34,611 bases of DNA from the NCBI GenBank assembly GCA_964436315.1, contig CAYTCZ010000030.1, forward strand, positions 1 to 34,611, given 5' to 3'. Shown here piece after piece: positions 1 through 7,354 of the stretch. Below the pieces are notes generated by a model that had not been told where the DNA came from, did no database searches, and saw only the letters and a list, made by a program, of their open reading frames with translations. Origin of the DNA: CAYTCZ01 sp964436315 (GTDB taxonomy: Bacteria > Actinomycetota > Thermoleophilia > Gaiellales > Gaiellaceae). A program made the translations under genes and the position numbers. Position 1 is the first letter of the stretch; every line of letters begins with the position of its first letter.

Positions 1-925
1 GCGAGGCCCAGGCTGAGATGACCTCGAACGTCGCGTTCGTGTCCTCTGGATCGTTGCGAACGCGGAGGAACGCGTATCGAGCGGAGCCGCGAGCGAGCTT
101 GTAGGTGGCCCATCGGCGGCTCTCACCCCGTCGAGCGAGGAGGGCGCCTCGATCTCTGAAGGCCTCGCGGAAGTAGTCGGCGGTCAGGCGATCTGGGGAG
201 ACGAAGTGTGAGACGACCGCACGCGGCTCGTACAGGATCTTGTAGCCGTTCGCCGCGAGGCGACGCTGCATCTCCTCGTCCTCCCCGCGGTCGTGAGGTT
301 CCTCAGGTCGAACTCCGCGATCCAGATCGAATCCTCCGACGGCGAGCGCCGCGTCTCGCCGTAAGCTCATATTCCCTCCCGAGAGGTATCCCCGACCCGG
401 GGTCTGGTCGAGTACCCAGGGCTCGTCCCCGAGATCGATCCCGTTGACCACATACATCAGCCAGTCCGACAGCCAGTCAGGTCGTTCAGCCTGCCAGATC
501 ATGCGCTGGGGCCCGCCAATCGCGCCGACGCTTTCGCCGGCCGTTGTCCATGCCTCACGCAGAGCAGATAGCCAACCGTCCTCAACCCGCTCGTCGTCGT
601 CGAAGAAGCAAAGGATAGGAGCGGTGGCCTCGCGGAGTGCGGCATTACGCGCGGCGGAAACTCCCCCGCGTTGCTCGAAGATCACTCGGCCTGAGTCGAA
701 ATTCGCATCGATCCAGTCGGAGACAGCCTCGGCTGTCCCGTCCGTGGATCCGTTGTCGACCACGAGCAACTCATCGTTTTCGGTGAGTTGATCGTTGATC
801 GACGACAGCGCGCCGAGCACGTGATCTCGGCGATCGCGCGTCGGCAGGGCGACACAAAGAGGGAGGTCGTGAGCCTTGGTCATCTGCGGCGGTGGGGGTG
901 TGATTGTTCCAAGCTCGCTCTGCAT
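1..925 (-). CDS. Family 2 glycosyltransferase, 3' end cut by window edge
   Basis: Translating the minus strand gives an open frame from 925 off the left edge (about 308 residues, no stop). It probably transfers a sugar from a nucleotide-sugar to a surface or exopolysaccharide acceptor on the cytoplasmic side of the membrane. The GT-A fold is recognisable: LCVALPTRDR near residue 23, VDNGSTDGT near 56, the metal-binding DDD near 109-111, GGVSAARNAAL near 87, and a GEDEEMQRRL motif near 205 matching the acidic ED catalytic segment of GT2 enzymes. I place the start at the ATG at 925, which has GGTGGAG directly upstream. An in-frame ATG at 883 (MTKAHD) is an alternative. It is divergent from the secreted glycosidase, and the pair looks like the edge of a polysaccharide locus. 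Acceptor and donor cannot be told from sequence. Confidence 0.85.
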   Translation of the reverse strand, partial: MQSELGTITPPPPQMTKAHDLPLCVALPTRDRRDHVLGALSSINDQLTENDELLVVDNGSTDGTAEAVSDWIDANFDSGRVIFEQRGGVSAARNAALREATAPILCFFDDDERVEDGWLSALREAWTTAGESVGAIGGPQRMIWQAERPDWLSDWLMYVVNGIDLGDEPWVLDQTPGRGYLSGGNMSLRRDAALAVGGFDLDRGVRPEEPHDRGEDEEMQRRLAANGYKILYEPRAVVSHFVSPDRLTADYFREAFRDRGALLARRGESRRWATYKLARGSARYAFLRVRNDPEDTNATFEVISAWAS

Positions 926-948
926 CTCCACCCACGACGGTCCAGTTC

Positions 949-967
949 GCACCAGTTCGCCTGGTGC
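949..967. repeat. 7-bp inverted repeat upstream of the glycosyltransferase
   Basis: GCACCAG and CTGGTGC flank a 5-nt spacer, 24 bases before the glycosyltransferase start. A short direct repeat (CCAGTTCGC at 942-950 and 952-960) overlaps it. It could be an operator or a 5'-leader hairpin; no function is shown. Confidence 0.35.
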
Positions 968-1114
968 AAAGTCGGATCTGTCACCTCTCCGGCGATCGAC
1001 CCATCGGCCGTCGATACGGTACAAAAGATCCCAGTACTTTCATAGTATCCATGATGCTCATGAGCGGTAGGTCGCTAGTACGCCGTCGTCGGGGGTCGAG
1101 CAAGGAGCATGTTA

Positions 1115-1168
1115 ATGACTGGAACAGTTCAGGTAGTAAAAGGTATTATTCGCCGCTCCTGTCGTTGA
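1115..1168 (+). CDS. Possible 17-residue leader peptide or frameshifted start of the glycosidase
   Basis: AAGGAG at 1103-1108 sits 6 nt before ATG 1115, the best ribosome-binding site in the divergent region. The frame reads MTGTVQVVKGIIRRSCR and stops at TGA 1166-1168, which overlaps the TTG start chosen for the glycosidase. It may be a coupled leader peptide. Alternatively, one missing base in the A-run at 1138-1141 would fuse it to the glycosidase signal peptide. Low confidence that it is a real separate gene. Confidence 0.25.
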   Translation: MTGTVQVVKGIIRRSCR

Positions 1169-2991
1169 AACTCAAGGTCTTCCTCGGTGCTCTTCTGGTC
1201 GCTCTCGCGGTTGCTGTTCCGACCGGCTCCACTGCGATTCCGGACGGCGGCGTAGTAATCGGTGGAGGATCGGTCACCGATGTAAAACGCGAGATCGACC
1301 TCGCGCGAGCAGCCGGGGTTCGCTGGGTAGCGCTCGGTGGCTCGTGGCGCGGCCTCGAGCCGACGCCCGAGAGTTACAAAACGCCCGGTTCGCCCGGCGC
1401 TGCAGCCTGGACTGCCCTGGAGGAGAAAGCCAGCTACGCCAAATCGCAGGGTTTCAAGGTCTATGTCCATCTCTCGGGCGCCCCGTCCTGGGCGGGTGGG
1501 CACCGGAACATCCCGCCGTCGAAGTCGAACGTTCCGGAGTACGCCGATTTCCTGTCCGACCTCGCCGCCGGTCTTGGTCACCTCATCGACGCGTACGCAA
1601 TCTGGAACGAGCCGAACCTGCCACATTTCTGGAACAACCCCGATCCGGTTCGCTACGTCGAGCTCCAGCAAGCAGCGTACCCGGCGATCAAAGCCTCGGA
1701 TCCCACGGCCTTCGTCCTCGCCGCACCGCTCGCCCCGGCCGGGTCAGGCCACATCAGCCCGTATGACTTCCCCACTGACTCCTACGCTGCCGGGCTCAAA
1801 GGCTACGCCGACGTCATCGCTTGGAACTCGTTTCCTCCGGGTGCACCCGAAGATGACGTGAAGGACTCACAAGGCCGTCCGTTCCCTGGCACCCTCCCGG
1901 CACAGTTCTACCTGCGCGACCTTCTCGACAACCTCGATCCAGGACGCCCGGTTTGGATCACGGAGCTTGGCTGGTCGACGTGCTCGGGCTGTGCCAACCC
2001 TGCGATTCACCAGAACGAGACGACCGAGGCACTTCAGGCCGACTACGTCGGCCGGTCGTTCACGTACAGGCGTCGTCACCTGGAGGACTCGCTTCACATC
2101 ATCTTCTGGTACACGCTTCGAAACACTGGCAGCAACCCGAACAATTGGGTTCAGACCCAAGGGTTGATCCATTGGGACTGGACCCCAAAGCCCGCCTACC
2201 AGGCTCTGCTCGATCTCTCGGCGCTGATCCCGGACCCGCCGTCCGGCGGTAGCGGTGGCGGCGGAGGCGGAACGACCGGCGGCTCTGAACCGTCCGGTGG
2301 CTCAAACACTCAAGGTCCATCGAAGCCCGCCGACATTGCGGCAACGCTCCCGGCCTCATGTTCCGGCGCGACCGCGCGTCGCGGCGTCCGCGTGACGCCG
2401 AAGCTCCTCGACCTCAACGGCCGCTGGCTCGCCGTGCCGACCCGGGTGGTGACAAATCGCCGGCTCGTCGTTCATCTCGAGGGCTATCGAAATGGACGGT
2501 GGCAACGGATCGCCCGAAAGACACTCCGGAAAAAGAAGACCATGCGACTTCAGGGTTCCAACCGTGGCTATCTGGCCCTTCGGCTCAGGTCCGTCGTGCC
2601 CGGGGCTGCGGCGACCCCGACAACGTGCCAGGTGATCCTCATTCAGCAGCCAGAACTGACCGGGGGAGCGGATCTCTCGCACTCCTGCGTTGCGCATACG
2701 AGGCGGAGAACAGCGTCAGCGTCGAGTGCGCGGCTGGCGCGGCCGTCGTTGCGCGAGAGTCGCGCGTTCTTCACGTTGACGATCAAAGCCCGCGCGAGGC
2801 GGGGATCCGTCGTGCTCGCCATTGACGCGTATCGAAACGGGAAATGGGTCAAATTGGAGCGCGGTCGGATCAAAGGATCAGCACGGATAAAGGCCCGCAT
2901 CAAAGATCGCGGGTATGCAGCGATCCGAGTGAGCGCGAAGGCAAGAGGCCAAAAGAGTCCACCGGCCTGCCGCACGATCATCCTGACCTGA
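1165..2991 (+). CDS. Secreted clan GH-A glycoside hydrolase (GH39/PslG-like) with two C-terminal repeats
   Basis: This is predicted to be an exported polysaccharide hydrolase. From TTG 1165 the protein begins with a textbook signal peptide (KLK, then a hydrophobic stretch, then TGSTA) and is 608 residues long. The open frame extends further upstream (ATG 1051), but that would put 38 residues before the signal peptide and lacks a ribosome-binding site. The catalytic (beta/alpha)8 domain covers about residues 30-355, with acid/base Glu149 in WNEPN and nucleophile Glu267 in WITELGWS. A Gly/Ser linker follows, then two Cys-containing, basic beta-rich repeats of about 100 residues each, perhaps for cell-wall or glycan attachment. 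GH-A enzymes such as PslG sit in exopolysaccharide loci, which fits the neighbouring glycosyltransferase. Substrate is unknown; family number is inferred from motifs. Confidence 0.85.
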   Translation: MKLKVFLGALLVALAVAVPTGSTAIPDGGVVIGGGSVTDVKREIDLARAAGVRWVALGGSWRGLEPTPESYKTPGSPGAAAWTALEEKASYAKSQGFKVYVHLSGAPSWAGGHRNIPPSKSNVPEYADFLSDLAAGLGHLIDAYAIWNEPNLPHFWNNPDPVRYVELQQAAYPAIKASDPTAFVLAAPLAPAGSGHISPYDFPTDSYAAGLKGYADVIAWNSFPPGAPEDDVKDSQGRPFPGTLPAQFYLRDLLDNLDPGRPVWITELGWSTCSGCANPAIHQNETTEALQADYVGRSFTYRRRHLEDSLHIIFWYTLRNTGSNPNNWVQTQGLIHWDWTPKPAYQALLDLSALIPDPPSGGSGGGGGGTTGGSEPSGGSNTQGPSKPADIAATLPASCSGATARRGVRVTPKLLDLNGRWLAVPTRVVTNRRLVVHLEGYRNGRWQRIARKTLRKKKTMRLQGSNRGYLALRLRSVVPGAAATPTTCQVILIQQPELTGGADLSHSCVAHTRRRTASASSARLARPSLRESRAFFTLTIKARARRGSVVLAIDAYRNGKWVKLERGRIKGSARIKARIKDRGYAAIRVSAKARGQKSPPACRTIILT

Positions 2992-3004
2992 AATCGTTGA
3001 ACTG

Positions 3005-3104
3005 NNNNNNNNNNNNNNNNNNNNNNNNNNNNNNNNNNNNNNNNNNNNNNNNNNNNNNNNNNNNNNNNNNNNNNNNNNNNNNNNNNNNNNNNNNNNNNNN
3101 NNNN
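3005..3104. other. Assembly gap (100 N)
   Basis: A run of exactly 100 N, the usual placeholder for a scaffold join of unknown length. It lies between the convergent ends of the glycosidase and the sigma factor, so both genes are complete, but the adjacency of the left 3 kb to the rest rests on scaffolding only. Confidence 0.98.
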
Positions 3105-3175
3105 GTCTCGGCGCTCCCCTCGCGCCCCTCGACGCGGTGGCTCACGCCGAGCGAAGCCCGGCTCTGTGCAGCACT

Positions 3176-4237
3176 TTAGGCGGCGCGCGCGAGCTCGTCG
3201 TCGAGAGCCGACGCGGCTTCGCTCAAGTCCGCGAGCTCCAGCGAGAGCTTCGCGAGGGCCGTCTCTTCGAGCTGGCGCACCCGTTCACGCGAGACGTGGA
3301 GCTCCCGGGCGATCGCTTCGAGTGACCGGGGCTCGCCGTCGAGTCCGTACCGAGCGACGATGATGTGACGCTCGCGCTCCTCGAGCCGGCTAAGCGCGCG
3401 GCGGACAGCGTCCTGTCGAGCGCTATCGTCGGTGAGTTCGACGGGATCAGGCGCCGTGGTGTCCGGGAGCAAGTCGCCGAGCACGCTCTCGTCGTCGTCC
3501 CCGACAGACTTGCTGAGCGAGACACCGGCTTCGGCAGCATCCAGAGCTTCCTCGACATGCTGGAGCTCGATCTCGCTCTCGGCAGCGAGCTCTTCGCGGG
3601 TCGGCTCTCGACCCAGCTCGGTTTCGAGTTTTCCGGCCGTGCGGGCCAACTTCTGGCGCCGCTCATTCACGTGCACCGGAATCCGGATCGTGCGTGACTG
3701 ATTTGCCACGGCACGCTGGACGGCTTGGCGGATCCACCACGTCGCGTACGTCGAGAACTTGTAGCCCCGGCGCCAGTCGAACTTTTCGACGGCCCGATTC
3801 AGACCGATCACGCCCTCCTGGATCAGATCGCCGAAGGGCACGCCGTGTCCTCGATAGTTCTTGGCAATCGAGACGACGAGACGGAGGTTCGAGTTGATCA
3901 TCCGCTCTTTCGCCTTCCGGTCGCCTTTCTCGACGAGCTTCGCGAGCGCGACTTCGTCTGCCGCGGTCAGAAGATCGTGCTTTCCAACCTCATTGAGGAA
4001 GAGCTGGAGTGAGTCGGCTGCACCCGGGAGCGCGTCTGCTTCGAACTCGGGGTCAGCGTCGGAGTGATCTCCGGAGGCAATCTCAATCGCCCGAGCATCG
4101 AGTTCACGCCGAAGCTCGGCGACATCCTCGTCGCCAAGATCGTGGTCCTGGGCAAACTTGTCGATCTCGGCCGAATCGACCGAGTCGCCGCTTTCGAGCC
4201 CGGTGAGAAACTCGTCAAAAAGTGTGGCCTCGAGCAT
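3176..4237 (-). CDS. RNA polymerase sigma-70 family factor (RpoD/SigA-like)
   Basis: This protein of 353 residues directs RNA polymerase to promoters. Residues 1-60 resemble region 1.1. DSLQLFLNEVGKHDLLT matches region 1.2. NSNLRLVVSIAKNYR through DLIQEGVIGLNRAVEKFD, YKFSTYATWWIRQAV and RTIRIPVHVNE form regions 2.1-3.0. SLEAIARELHVSRERVRQLE is the -35-binding helix-turn-helix of region 4.2. It has the group 1/2 architecture, but the sequence alone does not say whether it is the primary factor or a paralogue. The start is uncertain: AAAGGAG lies 14 nt before ATG 4237, rather far, while a CTG in the same frame lies 5 nt after it. The frame is open to 4336. It is divergent from the peptidoglycan-binding gene, with an AT-rich patch (4276-4289) between them that may carry the promoters. 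Confidence 0.93.
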   Translation of the reverse strand: MLEATLFDEFLTGLESGDSVDSAEIDKFAQDHDLGDEDVAELRRELDARAIEIASGDHSDADPEFEADALPGAADSLQLFLNEVGKHDLLTAADEVALAKLVEKGDRKAKERMINSNLRLVVSIAKNYRGHGVPFGDLIQEGVIGLNRAVEKFDWRRGYKFSTYATWWIRQAVQRAVANQSRTIRIPVHVNERRQKLARTAGKLETELGREPTREELAAESEIELQHVEEALDAAEAGVSLSKSVGDDDESVLGDLLPDTTAPDPVELTDDSARQDAVRRALSRLEERERHIIVARYGLDGEPRSLEAIARELHVSRERVRQLEETALAKLSLELADLSEAASALDDELARAA

Positions 4238-4378
4238 GTCTTTCAGTTGTTCTCCTTTCGCTTCATCATTAGCGTTACTTATATAAGAACGCCCGCAAGA
4301 GTCGCCGTATTCCCGGCTCTGGACGTGCCTCCGCACTTCTTTTCGTGCGTCGCGAACGCCGTCGCGCCGCTCGGAGGG

Positions 4379-5086
4379 ATGGTTCTGTCCGGTACGCAGC
4401 TTAGCCTTGCCTCGGTGAGTCCCGCCTCTCCCGAGCCCTGGTTCTCGGATCCGGATCCGGACGATGAGACTGTCGAGATCCAGAGGGACTTGCTGCCGTC
4501 GGCGGCCGACACGTCGACTTTCGACGAACCGGTCGACCTGCCGCCGCCGAGGCGGCGTCGCCGAGAGAAACGAACTGCGCGTACCGACCTCCTTGAGGCC
4601 GGAGAGTGGCTTCGCCGTCGCGTCACGCGACCAGATCTGGCACCGCGCGAGCGTCGCTTTCGATTTGGTGCCGCGACACTTCTGTTGGTGCTCTTCTTCG
4701 TTCTCGCCTTTACCGGTGGCGGGACTGAGGCCCCGAGCGAACCCCCGGCTGGGGAGGTGCTTGGCGCCGAGGCGGTGATCGCCGAACCGGAAGTTCCCCT
4801 GAATCTCCAGGTGCCCGAGGACCGGACGCTCGAGTTGGGCGATTCGGGACGTGGTGTGAAGAGACTTCAGCGAGCGCTCAACGAGCTCGGCTATGCAGCG
4901 GGAGAAGTCGACGGTCTTTTCGGGCGGGGCACCAAAACGGCGGTCGAGGCGTTCCAGATCGCCAACAATCTTACGGCCGACGGGGCCGTCGGACCCCAGA
5001 CGGGCGCCGCGATCAACGAAGCGATTGCCGAGAGCCTTGCGGCTCCAGCGCCCGAGTTCCTCGGGGACCTCGAGGAGCAGGGGTAA
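4379..5086 (+). CDS. Membrane-anchored peptidoglycan-binding domain protein
   Basis: This 235-residue protein has three parts. A charged, proline- and arginine-rich cytoplasmic N-terminus (DLPPPRRRRREKR) is followed by one transmembrane helix at about residues 97-113 (LLLVLFFVLAF). A PG_binding_1 domain follows at about 150-217 (LGDSGRGVKRLQRALNELGY through FGRGTKTAVEAFQ and GAVGPQTGAAINEAI). The domain should lie outside the membrane and bind the cell wall. No catalytic domain is present, so it is probably a tether or scaffold. ATG 4379 has GGAGGG almost touching it; GTG 4325 and GTG 4415 are in-frame alternatives. It is convergent with the isomerase gene, 44 bp away, and no clear terminator is visible between them. 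Confidence 0.8.
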   Translation: MVLSGTQLSLASVSPASPEPWFSDPDPDDETVEIQRDLLPSAADTSTFDEPVDLPPPRRRRREKRTARTDLLEAGEWLRRRVTRPDLAPRERRFRFGAATLLLVLFFVLAFTGGGTEAPSEPPAGEVLGAEAVIAEPEVPLNLQVPEDRTLELGDSGRGVKRLQRALNELGYAAGEVDGLFGRGTKTAVEAFQIANNLTADGAVGPQTGAAINEAIAESLAAPAPEFLGDLEEQG

Positions 5087-5130
5087 CCGCGGAACGGCGC
5101 GAGCGGCTGACGACTGCGACCGTGGACTGT

Positions 5131-6048
5131 CTAGACGATGTACGGACGAAGTACGTCCCGTGCGAGGTCGAAACCGCGTTCAACAAGCTCTCGCGTCCCT
5201 TCAAACTTACGATCCTCATGCTCGATGATGACCGGACCGTCATAGCCGGCGGCGTACAGGGCTGCCATGAACCGGTCCCAGCGCACCTCCCCGAGTCCGG
5301 GCAGCCGCGGAACCTGCCAGCCGATTCCGAGGGACATCACACCTTGTTCGTACAGACCGTCGCGCCGAACCTCGAGATCCTTGGCATGGACGTGGAAGAG
5401 GCGATCCGCGAACTCGTAGATCGAACGTTCGTAGTCGATCATCTGCCAAACGAGATGTGACGGATCGAAGTTCAGGCCGAAGCTCTGCGACGGAATGGCG
5501 CCAAACATCTCACGCCAAATCGCCGGCGAGTAGGCGAGGTTGTTGCCTCCGGGCCACTCGTCGTAGCTAAAGATCATCGGACAGTTCTCGATCGCGATCC
5601 GGACGCCGTTGTCCTCGGCAAGCGCGACGAGCGGGGGCCAGACGTCTTTGAAACTTTGAAGGTTCTCGGGAAGCGGTCGATTCTTGTCGTTCCCCACAAA
5701 GGTGGTGACTGTCGTGACACCCAGTTTCGGCGCCGCGGCGATCACCTTCTTCAGGTGATCGTTCGCGGCCTGTCGCTCGGCCGGATCCGGGTGGAGGTTG
5801 TTGGGGTAGTAGCCGAGAGCCGAGATCTCGATTCCGTGGTCGCTCAGCATCGCAACGATCTCGCTGGCACGCTCCTCGTCGAGCGTGTCGACGTCGATGT
5901 GACAGACACCGGCGTATCGGCGAGCGTCGTCTGACTCCGCCGGCCAGCAAGCAATCTCGAGAGCGTCGAATCCGCGCCCCTTTGCCCAAGTAGCCACTTC
6001 CTCAAGGCTGAGGTCGCCGAAGGGGACGGTGAGAAAGCCGAGTTTCAC
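5131..6048 (-). CDS. Sugar phosphate isomerase/epimerase family protein (AP endonuclease 2-type TIM barrel)
   Basis: The protein of 305 residues is the usual length for this xylose-isomerase-like TIM barrel family. Candidate metal and substrate residues are Glu154 (IAIENCP), Asp195 and His198 (NFDPSHLVWQ), His219/His221 (HVHAKDLE) and Glu276 (IIEHED), the typical E-D-H-H-E set. Such enzymes isomerise or epimerise sugars and inositol derivatives in the cytoplasm; the substrate here is not evident. The GTG start at 6048 is well supported by GAGGAG about 6 nt upstream. It follows the GNAT gene on the same strand after 187 bp that holds an AT-rich inverted repeat. Confidence 0.88.
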   Translation of the reverse strand: MKLGFLTVPFGDLSLEEVATWAKGRGFDALEIACWPAESDDARRYAGVCHIDVDTLDEERASEIVAMLSDHGIEISALGYYPNNLHPDPAERQAANDHLKKVIAAAPKLGVTTVTTFVGNDKNRPLPENLQSFKDVWPPLVALAEDNGVRIAIENCPMIFSYDEWPGGNNLAYSPAIWREMFGAIPSQSFGLNFDPSHLVWQMIDYERSIYEFADRLFHVHAKDLEVRRDGLYEQGVMSLGIGWQVPRLPGLGEVRWDRFMAALYAAGYDGPVIIEHEDRKFEGTRELVERGFDLARDVLRPYIV

Positions 6049-6144
6049 GTCTTCTCCTCTCTGTCGTTAAGAACTCGTCTCACAATGAAACCCTGAGTCG
6101 CCGGCCCGCGCTGTACGCCGCGAGGCGGTGTCCTCGGTCGCGTC

Positions 6145-6163
6145 CATATTTCCGATCAATATG
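6145..6163. promoter_or_regulatory. AT-rich 6-7-6 inverted repeat upstream of the isomerase gene
   Basis: CATATT and AATATG flank the 7-nt spacer TCCGATC, an AT-rich island in a GC-rich leader about 100 bp before the isomerase start. It is a candidate operator or promoter element. Nothing else gene-like is seen in 6049-6235. Confidence 0.3.
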
Positions 6164-6235
6164 AACGCTCCCTGCGTCGTTGCCTCACGGCGAACATCGC
6201 GCTCCGGCAACGAGGGGTCATTATGAAAACGATCT

Positions 6236-7162
6236 CTAAGCCGTCTCGAGCATGAACGTCGGCATAACGACGCCCTTAGGTGCCTGGTATTCGCCGCGAA
6301 CCTGACAGAAATGGATCTCGGAGTTCCTCGCGCCCCACTCATACATCTGTTCGACCAAATCTGTCTTGTCGACCGGTATCAGTGTGAGTGGCGTTCGTCC
6401 GCGGTAGAGATCGACGTGCTTGGCGACGAGCGCTGCGGCGTCAGCCTCATGCCGGACGACCCCGGGGCCGACGATGTTCATCGCCTGGTGCGCGGAAGAG
6501 ATGAGAAAGCCGTCGAGCTGTCCTTTGCTGTTCTCGATGACGAACGCGTTCCAGTGGCCGCGCTTGTTCTCGATGCAGTAGCGCCAGTCCATCTCGCGGC
6601 GGACGCCGACGAGCTCGAATTCGAGGTCGGCCATCGCCGGCGCATCGTCGACCGTTGCCTCGCGAATCCTGTCGGTGCCCGGCGGCTCGACTCCGAGACC
6701 TGACTCGGGAACGGCGATCCACATGTCCTGGTAGGCGTGGCGCGGCTTGAACCCCGCCTTCGTATAGACGGAGAACGACTCGAGATTGAAGGCGCTCGAC
6801 GTCAGTCTCAGCGCGGGATAGTCACCCCGATCGGTGAAGTCGGCGATGTAGTCGACGAGCGCGATGCCGACGTGCTCGCCGAAGTAATTGGGGTGGACGT
6901 TCATGATCCCGAGTCCGACGTGCGTCTCGCGTGGGTGGAAGAAGCAGGAGCCCATGATGCGTCCCGTCTCCTCATTCACGGCGACGACGTGCCCGTCCGG
7001 ATTCAGGTCCTTGTAGGTCTCGTAGAAGACATCAGCGACCTTCGGCCCGCCGTGAAAGCGAATCTCGGGGTGACCGTTCATGAAGTACCAGACGTTGATC
7101 GAGCAGTGAATGAGATCGGCGACTTCCGATCGATCTTGCGGCTCCATCGGTCGTAGCTCCAT
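6236..7162 (-). CDS. GNAT-family N-acetyltransferase, two-lobed
   Basis: This 308-residue protein is predicted to transfer an acyl group from acyl-CoA. The N-terminal lobe begins MELRPMEPQDRSEVADLI and carries the GNAT core strand and CoA loop near residues 84-106 (GLGIMNVHP, then NYFGEHVGIALVDYI), although the loop departs from the Q/RxxGxG/A consensus. FSVYTKAGFKP is the typical helix-4/strand segment. The second half (from IREATVDDAPAMADLEFE, about residue 170) looks like a second, degenerate GNAT lobe, as in tandem GNATs. The start has AAAGGAGGAG about 10 nt upstream; Met6 is an alternative. It is divergent from the MFS pump, so it may share the regulatory palindrome at 7261. The acceptor is unknown. 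Confidence 0.8.
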   Translation of the reverse strand: MELRPMEPQDRSEVADLIHCSINVWYFMNGHPEIRFHGGPKVADVFYETYKDLNPDGHVVAVNEETGRIMGSCFFHPRETHVGLGIMNVHPNYFGEHVGIALVDYIADFTDRGDYPALRLTSSAFNLESFSVYTKAGFKPRHAYQDMWIAVPESGLGVEPPGTDRIREATVDDAPAMADLEFELVGVRREMDWRYCIENKRGHWNAFVIENSKGQLDGFLISSAHQAMNIVGPGVVRHEADAAALVAKHVDLYRGRTPLTLIPVDKTDLVEQMYEWGARNSEIHFCQVRGEYQAPKGVVMPTFMLETA

Positions 7163-7260
7163 CGGTCTTCGGCTCCTCCTTTCGGATGACAGGCGCGAGC
7201 CTACTTCGGCTGAACGGCTGCTGTCCAGGTTGGCCTTTACCGACGCTCGCCCCCATAAAA

Positions 7261-7280
7261 ACGAAACGGTTGCGTTTCGT
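7261..7280. promoter_or_regulatory. Perfect 8-4-8 palindrome, candidate TetR operator
   Basis: ACGAAACG and CGTTTCGT flank the spacer GTTG, a perfect 20-bp inverted repeat in the divergent region between the GNAT gene and the MFS pump. TetR-family dimers typically bind such palindromes next to the efflux gene they control, and a TetR gene lies just downstream of the pump. TTGCGT (7270-7275) followed after 17 bp by TACGGT (7293-7298) could be the pump promoter, so a bound repressor would cover the -35 element. The promoter match is weak; the palindrome itself is exact. Confidence 0.6.
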
Positions 7281-7354
7281 GCATCCGTCTGCTACGGTGC
7301 GGGTCAAATAAGTAACGAGTCCGTATCGTAATATTTATCCGAAGGAGGTTGGTG

